This document shows positions 44,439 to 53,616 of a stretch of DNA of 64,000 nt, in pieces. The notes under the pieces are model-generated. The model was given only the letters and a program-made list of their open reading frames with translations. It was not told the DNA's origin and did not search any database. The stretch lies in the NCBI RefSeq assembly GCF_028656955.1, contig NZ_JAMDGY010000009.1:53825-117824 (forward strand), read 5' to 3'. Each line of letters begins with the position of its first letter. Within the stretch, counting starts at the first letter, position 1. Made by a program: the position numbers and the translations under genes. The stretch is from Pseudomonas fontis. Lineage in GTDB: Bacteria > Pseudomonadota > Gammaproteobacteria > Pseudomonadales > Pseudomonadaceae.

Positions 44439-44813
44439 ATGGCCGAGCCAAGTACCGGTGCCCTCGCAGTGACCGGCGTACTTGCCAGCGTCAGCCTCGG
44501 TGCTGCATTCCCCCAGCTGGATCTCGCGGCTTTGGTCGGCGCGTTCGGTGGGGCTTTCTTCTACGTCGTGTTCGCCAAGGACATGAGCACCTGGCGCCGC
44601 ATTGGCTACCTGCTCACCGGTTGGATCGGCGGCTACTTCGGGGCAGCTGAGCTAATGGGCAGGGCATGGACCCAGACCGCTGGCTTCAGCGCCTTCGTAT
44701 GCGGCGTGCTCTGCGTCGTCACATTCTCTGGCTTGCTGGAGTGGATGCAGACCGGCCGCATGCCGACATGGCTGCAGTGGGTCTTCCGCCTGCGAGCCAG
44801 GAAGGAGGGTTGA
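44439..44813 (+). CDS. Phage holin (class with three to four membrane helices)
   Basis: 124 residues from ATG 44439. Hydrophobic helices near 22-48 (LDLAALVGAFGGAFFYVVFA), 55-70 (IGYLLTGWIGGYFGA) and 80-100 (FSAFVCGVLCVVTFSGL), with a basic C-terminus. It resembles holins of other Pseudomonas prophages and is the first late gene. Confidence 0.82.
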   Translation: MAEPSTGALAVTGVLASVSLGAAFPQLDLAALVGAFGGAFFYVVFAKDMSTWRRIGYLLTGWIGGYFGAAELMGRAWTQTAGFSAFVCGVLCVVTFSGLLEWMQTGRMPTWLQWVFRLRARKEG

Positions 44814-45095
44814 ATGGTTGCTGTCATCCAGGCCGCGCTGTGCGCCGTCATCTTCGTGATGATCGGTCTGCGCTACCGGCCATATCCAGATGCTCGGTAC
44901 AAGCTGAGCGTATCGCTGATGGCGTGGGCAGCCTGCGCTGTCACAGGCATGCAGTGCGTCAGCCTGATCGGCCGCATGGTGCTGCATGACGATTTCGCTG
45001 ATGCGTCCTGGTTCAACACTGCGTTCTATTTGCTGGCCGCCATTCTGGTGTGCCGGGCCAAGGGGAATGTAGCCAAGATTGTGAGGGTGGACTGA
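44814..45095 (+). CDS. Putative 3TM holin
   Basis: 93 residues starting right at the previous stop. Three helices (VIQAALCAVIFVMIGLRY, LMAWAACAVTGMQCVSLI, AFYLLAAILVC). Matches the 3TM holin group (phage holin family 3). Together with 44439 it forms a holin or holin/antiholin pair. Confidence 0.78.
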   Translation: MVAVIQAALCAVIFVMIGLRYRPYPDARYKLSVSLMAWAACAVTGMQCVSLIGRMVLHDDFADASWFNTAFYLLAAILVCRAKGNVAKIVRVD

Positions 45096-45340
45096 TGAAG
45101 CTGATCTTGAAGCGTGTAGCGCCTGAGATAGAAGTTACCTGCCTGAGCGATAGCTCCTCTCGCTTTGTCCTGGGCAAGCCTGGTGGATGCTCTCCATTCG
45201 CCTTGCACGCCGAAAGTGGTGAGGTTCTGCCATGCCAGGTCAGCACCACCATGATAAGTGAGCCTGGTGAGCCAGTCCGGCTCACGGTCGTGTTCACCGT
45301 GGATGGTGACAAGCTGGTGGTTCAGGGCGATGGCCTGTAG
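45095..45340 (+). CDS. Phage hypothetical protein, 81 residues
   Basis: TGATG overlap with the holin. Beta-rich soluble protein with two Cys (EVTCLSDSSSRFVLGKPGGC, VFTVDGDKLVVQGDG). No family. Not an endolysin or spanin by composition (no signal, no lysozyme motif). Confidence 0.65.
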   Translation: MKLILKRVAPEIEVTCLSDSSSRFVLGKPGGCSPFALHAESGEVLPCQVSTTMISEPGEPVRLTVVFTVDGDKLVVQGDGL

Positions 45341-45390
45341 CGGATGCGCCGCCCGGCGCGAATGGATCAACAAATGGACAAAGGTGGCAT

Positions 45391-45684
45391 ATGAGCGAGC
45401 CAAGCAAATCATTGGCGGTGGCGACGATCGTACCGGCAGTAAAGAGCAATCCAGGCAGACCCCACCCAGTAATGGGGACCAAGGTTCTGCTGAGTGATGG
45501 TAGCGAGCTGGAAGGTGTGACGAGTGTGGAGCTCAAGGCTTCGGTCGAGAGCGGTGCGTGGCATGCAGTTATCACTGTGCTGCCGCGCGAGATCCCCACC
45601 ATCAGTGCCAGCGCACAGTTCGTTGAGGTGGATATCTCTGACCTCAAGAGCACTGCCCGTGAACACGCTCGGGTGGCGCCATGA
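45391..45684 (+). CDS. Phage hypothetical protein, 97 residues
   Basis: Beta-rich sequence resembling small phage proteins of unknown role (MGTKVLLSDGSELEGVTSVE, WHAVITVLPREIPTI). ATGA overlap with the next gene. Confidence 0.62.
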   Translation: MSEPSKSLAVATIVPAVKSNPGRPHPVMGTKVLLSDGSELEGVTSVELKASVESGAWHAVITVLPREIPTISASAQFVEVDISDLKSTAREHARVAP

Positions 45685-45869
45685 GCATGCGCCAGGTGTC
45701 GCTGCTGGAGCGGATGCTGGCCGAGCAGGTGAAGCAGACCGAGCTGCTCGAGCAGATCGCAAAGAACCAGGCGGTACTGATCCAGGCCTTGGCCGATGAG
45801 CAGGACGTGGATGTTGACGATATGCCCCAGGCTTATCTGAGCGGCGCGCCCGTTCATGGCGGACGCTGA
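45681..45869 (+). CDS. Small coiled-coil phage protein, 62 residues
   Basis: Helical/coiled-coil (LLERMLAEQVKQTELLEQIA) with an acidic tail (DEQDVDVDDM). Overlaps its upstream neighbour by ATGA and the HNH gene by TGATG. Confidence 0.65.
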   Translation: MSMRQVSLLERMLAEQVKQTELLEQIAKNQAVLIQALADEQDVDVDDMPQAYLSGAPVHGGR

Positions 45870-46207
45870 TGGCCAGACTCACCTCCCTCAAGCCTCCCAT
45901 GCAGGCGCAGCCATCCCGGCTTGCCTCGGTGAACTCTGACTCATGGCGATCAACCAAGGGCACGGCAGCGCAACGTGGGTATGGCTACAAATGGCAGAAG
46001 GCCCGAGTCGGCTGGCTTGAAGCTCACCCGCTGTGCGTGTACTGCCAGCGCGAAGGGCGGGTAACTGAAGGCTCAGTCGTCGACCACATCATCCCGCACA
46101 GAGGTGACATGAAGCTGTTCTGGGACAGCGGCAACTGGCAGACCCTGTGTCGGCCCTGCCATGACGTGGTGAAGGCCGCCGAGGAGGCGTCAGGCCTGAT
46201 CGGTTGA
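45869..46207 (+). CDS. HNH endonuclease
   Basis: 112 residues. HNH fold: zinc Cys pairs in HPLCVYCQREGR and LCRPCHDVV, the HNH core VVDHIIPHRGDMKLFWDSGN. HNH proteins encoded beside terminase genes in HK97-like phages take part in cos cleavage with TerL. It is 149 bp before the small terminase. Confidence 0.92.
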   Translation: MARLTSLKPPMQAQPSRLASVNSDSWRSTKGTAAQRGYGYKWQKARVGWLEAHPLCVYCQREGRVTEGSVVDHIIPHRGDMKLFWDSGNWQTLCRPCHDVVKAAEEASGLIG

Positions 46208-46356
46208 TGCACGTCATTGGCGTGCTGCATATGGTTGAGGCACGTCAACTCCCCGATCTTAAGGGGGAGGGTGGGTCGAGAGTTTGTGGCTTTTCGCTTC
46301 TAGACCACCCCTTCCCGCACGCGTGAATTTTTTTCCCGTTTCAGAGGTTTTTGTTA
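46208..46356 (+). other. Candidate cos/packaging region
   Basis: 149 bases without a gene between HNH and TerS. It holds two direct copies of GCACGTCA (46209-46216, 46240-46247) and an imperfect inverted repeat GGGTGGGTC/GACCACCC (46269-46277, 46303-46310) flanking a T-rich stretch. Position and repeats suit a cos or pac site. The TerS ribosome site AGAGG lies at its end. Confidence 0.5.
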
Positions 46357-46830
46357 ATGGCGTTAACAAACAAAAAGCGCCGTTTTGTCGAGTCTAAGGC
46401 CGCTGGTGCCTCGAACCGAGAAGCGGCGGAGGCCGCAGGTTACGCGGCCGGCAGCGCATCGGCAGCCGGGTCTAGACTCGCCAAAGACCCTGAGATTGTC
46501 GCCGCGCTGGAAAAGTTAAAGACAGTCCGAAATGTTAAACCGGAAGCATCGAGCGAGCCCCCTGAGCCCAGCCCTCTGGGTGACGAATCCGATGACCTGG
46601 CTGAGCTGCCAAGCACTGACGACCCTCTCGTTTGGTTGTTGGCGCTGATGAACGAACCCAAGGCAAAGATTTTCGACAGGCGCAACGCTGCCCAGTCGGC
46701 GCTCCCTTACTTCCACGGGAAGAAATCCGGCATGGGCAAGAAAGAACAGAAGCTCGACGATGCAGCGAAGGTCGGAGCCAGCGGCAGCCGCTTCGGGCTG
46801 CGTGAACGTCACTTGAAGGCTGTCAAATGA
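46357..46830 (+). CDS. Terminase small subunit
   Basis: 157 residues from ATG 46357. The N-terminal TerS helix-turn-helix (FVESKAAGASNREAAEAAGY, SRLAKDPEIVAALEKL) recognises packaging sites; an acidic linker and a C-terminal helical domain follow. ATGA overlap with the large subunit. Confidence 0.9.
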   Translation: MALTNKKRRFVESKAAGASNREAAEAAGYAAGSASAAGSRLAKDPEIVAALEKLKTVRNVKPEASSEPPEPSPLGDESDDLAELPSTDDPLVWLLALMNEPKAKIFDRRNAAQSALPYFHGKKSGMGKKEQKLDDAAKVGASGSRFGLRERHLKAVK

Positions 46831-48524
46831 GAGCATGGACTACCGCCTGCCCAGATTGGGAAGACAGAATCGTCCGTGGCCAGGCACTTGTGCCGCTGGA
46901 GCCAATCTTCCCCGAACAGGCGGAGGACGCTCTCGACGTGTTCGGCAACCTTCGAATGGTCGACGCCGACGGCAGCCCGCTAATGGGGGAGACCTGCCGT
47001 AGCTGGGTGTTTGACGTGGTGGCTGCACTCTTCGGTGCATACGACGCGGAAGCCGGGCGCAGACTGATCACCAACTACTTTCTGATGGTCAGCAAGAAGA
47101 ACGGTAAGTCGACAATCGCCGCGGGCATCATGCTTACCGCACTGATTCTGAACACCAGGCCTTCGGGTGAGTTCCTCATCCTTGCGCCAACAAAGGAAGC
47201 GGCCGACAACGCGTTTAAGCCGATTCGGGACATGATCGACGCGGACGAAGATCTGCAGGCCAGGTTCCATGTGCAGGAATACAGCCGGATCGTCACCGAT
47301 AACCTGAACAAGGCGAACCTGAAGGTGGTAGCGGCTGACTCGGCCACCGTCACCGGCAAGAAGGCCACCGGCGTCTTCATCGACGAACTCTGGGAGTTCG
47401 GCAAACAGGCCAAGTCGGCGAAGATGCTGGTTGAGGCCACTGGCGGTCTGGCATCGCGTCCCGAGGGTTTTGTTTTCTACTGCACCACACAGTCCGACGA
47501 GCCGCCGGCTGGCGTCTTCAAAGCCAAGCTGGAATACGCGCGCAAAGTTCGAGACGGGGAGATCGAAGACCGGCGCTTCCTGCCGGTGATCTACGAATTT
47601 CCGAAAGAGATGATCAAGCGGAATGAGCATCGCGACCTTGCAAACGCTCATGTGACGAACCCCAACTGGGGGCTTTCAGTCGACCAGCAGGTCATCGAGC
47701 AGAAGTATCAAGAGGCTCAGGCAGAAGGTGAAGGTGCAGTTCGTGGTTTCTTGGCGAAGCATCTGAACGTCGAGATCGGCCTGGATCTGCGCTCTGATCG
47801 TTGGGCTGGCGCTGACTATTGGGAGCTTGCTGCCGAGACCGGTTTAGCGCTGGAGAGCCTGCTGGAGCGCTCCGAAGTGGTGACGGTGGGAATTGATGGC
47901 GGCGGCCTCGATGACTTGCTCGGCCTGACCGTGCTTGGCCGGGAACCTCTCACGCGTCGATGGCTCCACTGGTCTCACGCCTGGGCGCACAACATCGTAT
48001 TTGAACGGCGGAAGGATATTGCCAGCGCGCTACGAGACTTCGAGCGGGCCGGCGACCTAAGTGTCGTTGACCGACCTGGTGACGACGTCCAGCAGGTTGC
48101 CGACATTATCTGCGACATCAGGGATCGCGGCTTGCTGCCGGAGAAGCTGGCAATCGGCGTCGATGCGGCAGGCATCGGCGATATCGTCGACGAGCTGACT
48201 ACCCAAGAGCGCGGGATCGTCATGGAGCAGATCGTGGCTATCTCCCAAGGCTGGAAACTCAACGGCGCGATCAAGATGACTGAGCGCAAGGTGGCCGGTG
48301 GCGAGCTGGTCCACTGCGGCAGCGCACTGATGAACTGGTGCGTCGGCAATGCCCGGGTCGTACCTCAAGGCAATGCCATCACGATTACCAAGCAGGCCAG
48401 CGGCTCGGCAAAGATCGACCCGCTGATGTCGACGTTTGACGCTGTTTCGCTGATGGCTCTCAACCCCGAAGGCGCTGGTGATATCCAGGGCTTCTTTGAT
48501 AACCCGATCATGGTAGGAATCTGA
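46827..48524 (+). CDS. Terminase large subunit (HK97 type)
   Basis: 565 residues. Packaging ATPase: Walker A variant SKKNGKSTIAAG near residue 88, Walker B GVFIDELWEFG near 182, and coupling motif FVFYCTTQS. RNase H-like nuclease domain: Asp in VGIDGGGLDD (about 354) and AIGVDAAGIGD. It cuts concatemers and pumps DNA into the prohead. TGATG overlap with portal. Confidence 0.96.
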   Translation: MRAWTTACPDWEDRIVRGQALVPLEPIFPEQAEDALDVFGNLRMVDADGSPLMGETCRSWVFDVVAALFGAYDAEAGRRLITNYFLMVSKKNGKSTIAAGIMLTALILNTRPSGEFLILAPTKEAADNAFKPIRDMIDADEDLQARFHVQEYSRIVTDNLNKANLKVVAADSATVTGKKATGVFIDELWEFGKQAKSAKMLVEATGGLASRPEGFVFYCTTQSDEPPAGVFKAKLEYARKVRDGEIEDRRFLPVIYEFPKEMIKRNEHRDLANAHVTNPNWGLSVDQQVIEQKYQEAQAEGEGAVRGFLAKHLNVEIGLDLRSDRWAGADYWELAAETGLALESLLERSEVVTVGIDGGGLDDLLGLTVLGREPLTRRWLHWSHAWAHNIVFERRKDIASALRDFERAGDLSVVDRPGDDVQQVADIICDIRDRGLLPEKLAIGVDAAGIGDIVDELTTQERGIVMEQIVAISQGWKLNGAIKMTERKVAGGELVHCGSALMNWCVGNARVVPQGNAITITKQASGSAKIDPLMSTFDAVSLMALNPEGAGDIQGFFDNPIMVGI

Positions 48525-49921
48525 TGGCCGAGAAGAAACCGGGCCGGGTGAAGGCTGCTCTGCAAAACTGGCTCGGGGTGCCCATCGGCCTGAAAGACGG
48601 CGCATTTTGGCAAGAGTGGTTCGGCAGCTCTGCATCTGGAAAACATGTATCGGTCGATAAGGCCATGCAGCTGTCCACGGTGTGGGCGTGCGTGCGATTG
48701 CTGTCCGAATCCGTTTCCACGCTCCCACTTAAGCTTTACCGGCGCCTCCCGGATGGGTCGCGCGAGGTGGCCAAAGAGCACCCACTGTACCGCTTGCTGT
48801 GCCGCATACCGAACGCCGAGATGACGCCGCAGCGCTTCATGCTGCTGGTGGTGGCGAGCATTTGCCTTCGAGGCAATGCCTTCGTAGAGAAGAAGATGAT
48901 CGGTAGCCGGGTGATCGCCCTGGTGCCGCTCTTGCCTCAGTGCATGAAGGTCAAACGGCAGGACAACGGACGCCTCAAGTACACGTATAACGAGAATGGC
49001 GTTGAGCGCGACATTCCCGAGAAGAACCTGATGCACATCCGGGGGTTTGGCCTGGACGGCGTGTGCGGGATGCTCCCTGTCACCACCGGCCGCGAGATCT
49101 TCGGCTCGGCCATGGCGATCGAGGAGGCTGCGGCGAAGGTGTTCGCACAGGGCATGCAGGCGTCCGGCATTTTGAGCAGTGACGCCAAGATCACGCCACA
49201 GCAGCGCGAGCAACTTCGGACCAGCATGCAGGCGTTCATGGGATCGAAGAACGCCGGCAAAATCATGGTGGCGGAAGCAGGCTTCAAGTACCAGGGCATC
49301 ACGATGAACCCTGAGGCCGCGCAGATGCTGGAGTCTCGGGCGTTCGGAATCGAGGAAATGTGCCGCTGGTTTCGTGTGCCGCCCTTCATGGTCGGTCACA
49401 TGGATAAGCAATCCAGCTGGGCTGCTTCAGTTGAGGCCCAGAACCTTCACTTCCTCACCAATAGCCTGCGGCCGCTGCTCGTAAACATCGAGCAGGAGAT
49501 CACCCGCTGCCTTATCGGTGAGGCTGATGCTGAAGAGTTCTTCGCCGAGTTTTCGGTGGAAGGCCTATTGCGCGCGGATAGCGCCGGCCGCGGCGCCTGG
49601 TACAACACTGCGCTACAGAACGGCTGGATGTCTCGCAATGAGGTGCGCCGTCTGGAGAACCTGCCTCCTATCCCTGGTGGCGATACTTACACGGTGCAGT
49701 CCGCGCTTGTTCCCCTGGATCAGCTCGGAAGGCCGGCCACGGGCGTCTCGCCGGCGGCGTCGGCATTCATGCTTCGTTTGGTTTCGGCGCGCAACAACGA
49801 CGACCGAGAGGCCATCAACAAGGCGGTCGAGCTGGCTTCCGAGGCCCTCGAAACCGGAAACCCCGATGGGCCAATGATGGCTCACGCGCTGATATCGATG
49901 CCGCTGCTCAAAGCGGCCTGA
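48524..49921 (+). CDS. Portal protein (HK97 gp3-like)
   Basis: 465 residues of the Phage_portal family: STVWACVRLLSESVSTLPLK near residue 50, the ARNAFVEKK-type region (LRGNAFVEKKMIG), and the clip/wing segment FGIEEMCRWFRVPPFMVGH. Forms the dodecameric ring for DNA passage at the head vertex. Confidence 0.96.
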   Translation: MAEKKPGRVKAALQNWLGVPIGLKDGAFWQEWFGSSASGKHVSVDKAMQLSTVWACVRLLSESVSTLPLKLYRRLPDGSREVAKEHPLYRLLCRIPNAEMTPQRFMLLVVASICLRGNAFVEKKMIGSRVIALVPLLPQCMKVKRQDNGRLKYTYNENGVERDIPEKNLMHIRGFGLDGVCGMLPVTTGREIFGSAMAIEEAAAKVFAQGMQASGILSSDAKITPQQREQLRTSMQAFMGSKNAGKIMVAEAGFKYQGITMNPEAAQMLESRAFGIEEMCRWFRVPPFMVGHMDKQSSWAASVEAQNLHFLTNSLRPLLVNIEQEITRCLIGEADAEEFFAEFSVEGLLRADSAGRGAWYNTALQNGWMSRNEVRRLENLPPIPGGDTYTVQSALVPLDQLGRPATGVSPAASAFMLRLVSARNNDDREAINKAVELASEALETGNPDGPMMAHALISMPLLKAA

Positions 49922-49934
49922 CCCGGAGCACCCC

Positions 49935-50810
49935 ATGACACTGAAGACCCTTCCGGCAGCGCCGGAGGCCCGCCCGCGCGCGCAGGTTCATTGCGACCTC
50001 ATGCCGAAGGCTTTGGAGCGCTGGAACCCTGCTATCAGGGCGGCCGCCGATGACGACGCCACCACTATCACCATGTATGACCCGATCGGCATGGATTGGT
50101 GGACCGGTGAAGGCGTCACGGCCAAGCGCATCAGCGCTGCTTTGCGCTCCATCGGAGAGCGCGACGTGACGGTGAAGATCAACAGTCCAGGTGGCGACGT
50201 GTTCGAAGGCCTGGCTATCTACAACCTGCTGCGCGAGCACAAGGGGCGAGTCACCGTCCAGGTGCTCGGGCTGGCTGCCTCCGCGGCCTCTTTCATCGCC
50301 ATGGCAGCCGATGAGATCCAGATTGCGCGCGCTGGCTTTCTGATGATCCACAACGCTTGGACCTGCGCCTGCGGTGATCGGAACGACATCCGCGAGACCG
50401 CTGACTTCTTGGAGAAGATCGATGGAACGTTGGCCGACATCTACGCGGCCAGGTCCGGCGGCAAGGTCGGCGACATCCGCTCCCTGATGGATGTGGAGAC
50501 GTGGATGGGCGGTACCGCCGCGATTGACGCTGGTTTCGCTGATGAATTCCTCGCCTCCGACGCGGTAAAGGAAGATGCAAAAGCAGCAGCACCTCATCAG
50601 ATCGCCGCCCGGCGCCTGGACCTGGTCCTGGCACAGCAGGGAATGCCCCGCTCCGAGCGCCGCGCTCTGATTCAGAACCTCAAGGAGGGCATGCCTGGCG
50701 CTGCCCCCGCCGGTACGCCTAGCGCTGCCGAAGCATCGGCCAATGTGGCCATTCACTTTGCCGGGCTACAGACCGCGATGTCGCGGTTCTCGGCAGCAGC
50801 CATTAAGTAA
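49935..50810 (+). CDS. Head maturation protease (ClpP-like)
   Basis: 291 residues. ClpP fold with Ser near 115 in GLAASAASFIAMAA and His near 137 in LMIHNAWTCA; INSPGGDVFEGLAIYNLL is the oxyanion-side motif. It cleaves scaffold/delta domains during prohead maturation. The C-terminal 70 residues may act as scaffold. Confidence 0.95.
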   Translation: MTLKTLPAAPEARPRAQVHCDLMPKALERWNPAIRAAADDDATTITMYDPIGMDWWTGEGVTAKRISAALRSIGERDVTVKINSPGGDVFEGLAIYNLLREHKGRVTVQVLGLAASAASFIAMAADEIQIARAGFLMIHNAWTCACGDRNDIRETADFLEKIDGTLADIYAARSGGKVGDIRSLMDVETWMGGTAAIDAGFADEFLASDAVKEDAKAAAPHQIAARRLDLVLAQQGMPRSERRALIQNLKEGMPGAAPAGTPSAAEASANVAIHFAGLQTAMSRFSAAAIK

Positions 50811-50825
50811 CCGGAGAAGATCCCC

Positions 50826-52040
50826 ATGGCAGACAACACCGCTGACCTGTTGAAACAGGTATCCGCCGAACTGGAAAAAGCTTCCAGCGACTTCAGCAAG
50901 AAAGCCGAAAACGCCTTGGACGAGGCGAAGAAAGCGGGCGCTCTGTCCGCTGAAACCAAGGCCGCAGTCGACGAGCTGGCGGTCAAGTTCAACTCCCTGA
51001 CCGAAGCCGAAAAGCAGCTCAAGGCGAAGCTCGGCGAGGTAGAACAGGAATTCGCCCGCCTGCCTTCGGCCGGCTCTCCGCAAACCCGCGACACCCTCGG
51101 CGGCACGGTCATCAAGAGCGAGGCCCTGAAGCAGTTTGCGGCAAGCGTCGAAGGCAATAAGCGCGTAAGCATTCCTGTCAGCGCTGCCCTGCTTTCGAGC
51201 GACATTCCGGCCGGTATCGTCGAGCCGCAGCGCCTGCCAGGCATCGATGTCGCACCGAAGCAGCGCCTGTTCATCCGCGACCTGATTGCCCCAGGCCGCA
51301 CCACTGCACCGGCCATCTTCTGGGTGCAGCAGACCGGCTTCACCAACGCCGCCAAGGTCGTGGCGGAGGGTACCGCCAAGCCGTACTCGAACATCTCCTT
51401 CGCGCCGAAGCTGACGGGCGTGTCGACCATCGCGCACATGTTCAAAGCCTCCAAGCAGATCCTGGATGACTTCGCGCAGCTCAGTTCCACCATCGATGTC
51501 GAAATGCGCTACGGCCTCAAGTACGTCGAAGAGCAAGAGATCCTGTTCGGTGACGGGACCGGCGTGCACCTGCATGGCATCGTGCCGCAGGCCTCGGCGT
51601 TCGCTGCGGCATTCGAAGTCGAGCACCAGTCGGGTATCGATGATCTGCGCCTGGCCATGCTGCAGGCTCAACTGGCACGCCTGCCTGCATCCGGCCACGT
51701 CCTGCACTTCATGGACTGGGCGAAGATCGAGCTGACCAAGGACACGCTCGGTCGCTACATCCTGGCCAACCCGCTCGGCCTGGCGGGCCCTGTCCTGTGG
51801 GGCCTGCCTGTGGTGGCCACCGAGGCAGCCGGCTTCCAGGGCAAGTTCCTGACCGGTGCATTCCAGACCGGTGCTCAGCTGTTCGATCGCGAAGACGCCA
51901 ACGTGGTGATCTCCACCGAAAATGCCGACGACTTCGAGAAGAACATGATCTCGATCCGCTGCGAAGAGCGTGCTGCCCTGGCGGTTAAGCGCCCGGAGGC
52001 GTTCATCTACGGCTCCTTCACTGCGCCGACCACCCCTTAA
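50826..52040 (+). CDS. Major capsid protein (HK97 fold)
   Basis: 404 residues. N-terminal delta-like coiled coil (1-85: LLKQVSAELEKASSDFSKKA) that the protease would remove, then the HK97 fold: RDLIAPGRTTAPAIFWVQQT, the E-loop region EGTAKPYSN, SKQILDDFAQLSSTIDVEMR, GDGTGVHLHG, and the C-terminal P-domain strand RCEERAALAVKRPEAFIYGS. Cross-linking residues cannot be assigned by eye. Confidence 0.96.
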   Translation: MADNTADLLKQVSAELEKASSDFSKKAENALDEAKKAGALSAETKAAVDELAVKFNSLTEAEKQLKAKLGEVEQEFARLPSAGSPQTRDTLGGTVIKSEALKQFAASVEGNKRVSIPVSAALLSSDIPAGIVEPQRLPGIDVAPKQRLFIRDLIAPGRTTAPAIFWVQQTGFTNAAKVVAEGTAKPYSNISFAPKLTGVSTIAHMFKASKQILDDFAQLSSTIDVEMRYGLKYVEEQEILFGDGTGVHLHGIVPQASAFAAAFEVEHQSGIDDLRLAMLQAQLARLPASGHVLHFMDWAKIELTKDTLGRYILANPLGLAGPVLWGLPVVATEAAGFQGKFLTGAFQTGAQLFDREDANVVISTENADDFEKNMISIRCEERAALAVKRPEAFIYGSFTAPTTP

Positions 52041-52083
52041 CCCTGTATGAGGGCCGCCCCAGTGGTGGCCCGTGGAGGAACTC

Positions 52084-52347
52084 ATGAAGCTGAAAACCCT
52101 GAAGCCTCTGTACCTGGGCGGCCAAACGCTGGTGGAGGGCACGCCTTTCGAAACCATCGAGCAGCACGGCCGCGAACTGATCCAGAAGGGATACGCTGAA
52201 CCGGACACTTCCGAGGATGATGCGGTAGTAACGCTGTCGGAAGATGACGCAGCTGGTGCCGGCGTGCTGACCAGTTCTACCATGGCTGCGCCGGCGGATG
52301 GCGGTAAGCCAAAGAAAGGCAGCGCTCCTGGCAAAAAGGGTGAGTGA
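52084..52347 (+). CDS. Small phage structural or accessory protein, 87 residues
   Basis: ATG 52084 after GTGGAGG. N-terminal beta segment (LKTLKPLYLGGQTLVEGTPF), acidic middle and Lys-rich disordered tail (GKPKKGSAPGKKGE). Similar short proteins follow capsid genes in HK97-like phages; role uncertain. Confidence 0.68.
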   Translation: MKLKTLKPLYLGGQTLVEGTPFETIEQHGRELIQKGYAEPDTSEDDAVVTLSEDDAAGAGVLTSSTMAAPADGGKPKKGSAPGKKGE

Positions 52348-52350
52348 GCC

Positions 52351-52809
52351 ATGTCCGTGATCGCTATCGACTTGGCCATGCACCACCTGTTGGCCGAACC
52401 TGACGACCAGGTGTTGGTCCAGGCTCAGCTCGATGCAGCGGAAGAGGCCGCGATGCAGTACCTCAACCGTCGTTTCTATGTCGACCTGATCGCCTTGAGC
52501 ACAGCCAAGGCCGGCGTTGCAGGGATGCTGCTGGCTGCCCGCGACTCCAATGTTGAGGCTGTGGCCGCCGCTGAGGCCGAGCAGGATCATCCAACGCGAT
52601 GTCGCCTACTTGGGCACGCTCGGCAGGTACTGGCCGATGCCTATGAGCAGGCGGACGCCATTGCCTATGGTGTCGTGATCAATCCGGCGATCCAGGCAGC
52701 GTGCCTACTGAAGCTCGGGCGATTGTTCGCTGATCGTGAGGATGACGAAGAGCTTCCAGCAGCATCCAAGGCACTGCTCAACCCGTTGCGCATCAGGATG
52801 GGTGTGTGA
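52351..52809 (+). CDS. Head-tail connector (HK97 gp6-like)
   Basis: 152 residues, mainly helical: MHHLLAEPDDQVLVQAQLDA, MQYLNRRFYVD near residue 37, and NPAIQAACLLKLGRLFADRE, ending LLNPLRIRMGV. This helical plan and the final NPLR are typical of gp6-like adaptors that dock under the portal. TGATG overlap with the next gene. Confidence 0.85.
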   Translation: MSVIAIDLAMHHLLAEPDDQVLVQAQLDAAEEAAMQYLNRRFYVDLIALSTAKAGVAGMLLAARDSNVEAVAAAEAEQDHPTRCRLLGHARQVLADAYEQADAIAYGVVINPAIQAACLLKLGRLFADREDDEELPAASKALLNPLRIRMGV

Positions 52810-53150
52810 TGCAGGCCGGCAAGCTGCGGCACCGCATCAGCATCCAGGAGAAAGTGCCTGTCCGAGATCCGGTCACTGGTGAGTTCGGTGAGCCACAGTG
52901 GGTGAACCGCTGGGACAAATGCCCGGCCAGCGTAGAGCCTTTGTCGGTTCGCGATTTCATCGCTGCCAGGGCAGGGCAGACCGAAGCCACGAAGCGCGTT
53001 GTTATCCGGTACCGCTCAGGCGTCCTGCCAACGATGCGCATCATCTACCGCAGCGAGGTGTACAGCATCGAAGGCCCGCCGCTGGAAGATCCCAACTCCG
53101 GCCTGGAGTACCTGACCATTCTGGTGTCGAAGGGGGTGAAAGATGGCTGA
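52809..53150 (+). CDS. Head closure / head-tail adaptor
   Basis: 113 residues: AGKLRHRISIQEKVPVRDPV, WDKCPASVEPLSVRDFIAAR, and RYRSGVLPTMRIIYRSEVYS, the signature of the Phage_H_T_join family. It seals the portal after packaging and receives the tail. Overlaps the next gene by 8 bp. Confidence 0.92.
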   Translation: MQAGKLRHRISIQEKVPVRDPVTGEFGEPQWVNRWDKCPASVEPLSVRDFIAARAGQTEATKRVVIRYRSGVLPTMRIIYRSEVYSIEGPPLEDPNSGLEYLTILVSKGVKDG

Positions 53151-53616
53151 CGAGATCAGCGCGCGCCTGCAGGGCCTGGCCCCGGTGACCCAGAAGATGC
53201 TTGGCCTCGCGCCGAAACTGCGCCGCAAGGGGTTACGCAAGGCTGCACGCCAGGCGATGAACATCGTCCGCGATGATGCGAAGTCCCGGGCCAAGGCCAT
53301 CGACGATCCCGAAACAGCTGCAAAGATTTGGAAGAACATCGTCACCCAGGAGTCGGGCAAGCAAAGCAGGCGCGAAGGCGGAGTGGTGATGAAGGTCGGC
53401 ATCCGCGGCGGGGCAGGGGCGAACCAGCACAGCAAGGACGCGAGCGGGAACCCTGGCGGCGACACCCGCCACTGGCGATACATCGAGTTTGGTACGAAGC
53501 ACAACCCGCCGGCACCGTTCATGCGGCCGTCCTTCTCGCAGAATCTGGGCGCCGTCACCGATCGATTTGTCAGCGTCTTCTCCCAGGAGATTGACACCGC
53601 ATTGAAGGAGGCCTGA
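53143..53616 (+). CDS. HK97 gp10-type tail component
   Basis: 157 residues. Basic N-terminal helices (LRRKGLRKAARQAMNIVRDD) and the conserved C-terminal YIEFGTKHNPPAPFMRPSF characteristic of gp10-like neck proteins. TGATG overlap with the next gene. Confidence 0.93.
   Translation: MADEISARLQGLAPVTQKMLGLAPKLRRKGLRKAARQAMNIVRDDAKSRAKAIDDPETAAKIWKNIVTQESGKQSRREGGVVMKVGIRGGAGANQHSKDASGNPGGDTRHWRYIEFGTKHNPPAPFMRPSFSQNLGAVTDRFVSVFSQEIDTALKEA

Noticed and set aside
45095..45340. Spanin or endolysin candidate
   Set aside because: No signal peptide, lipobox or muralytic motif.
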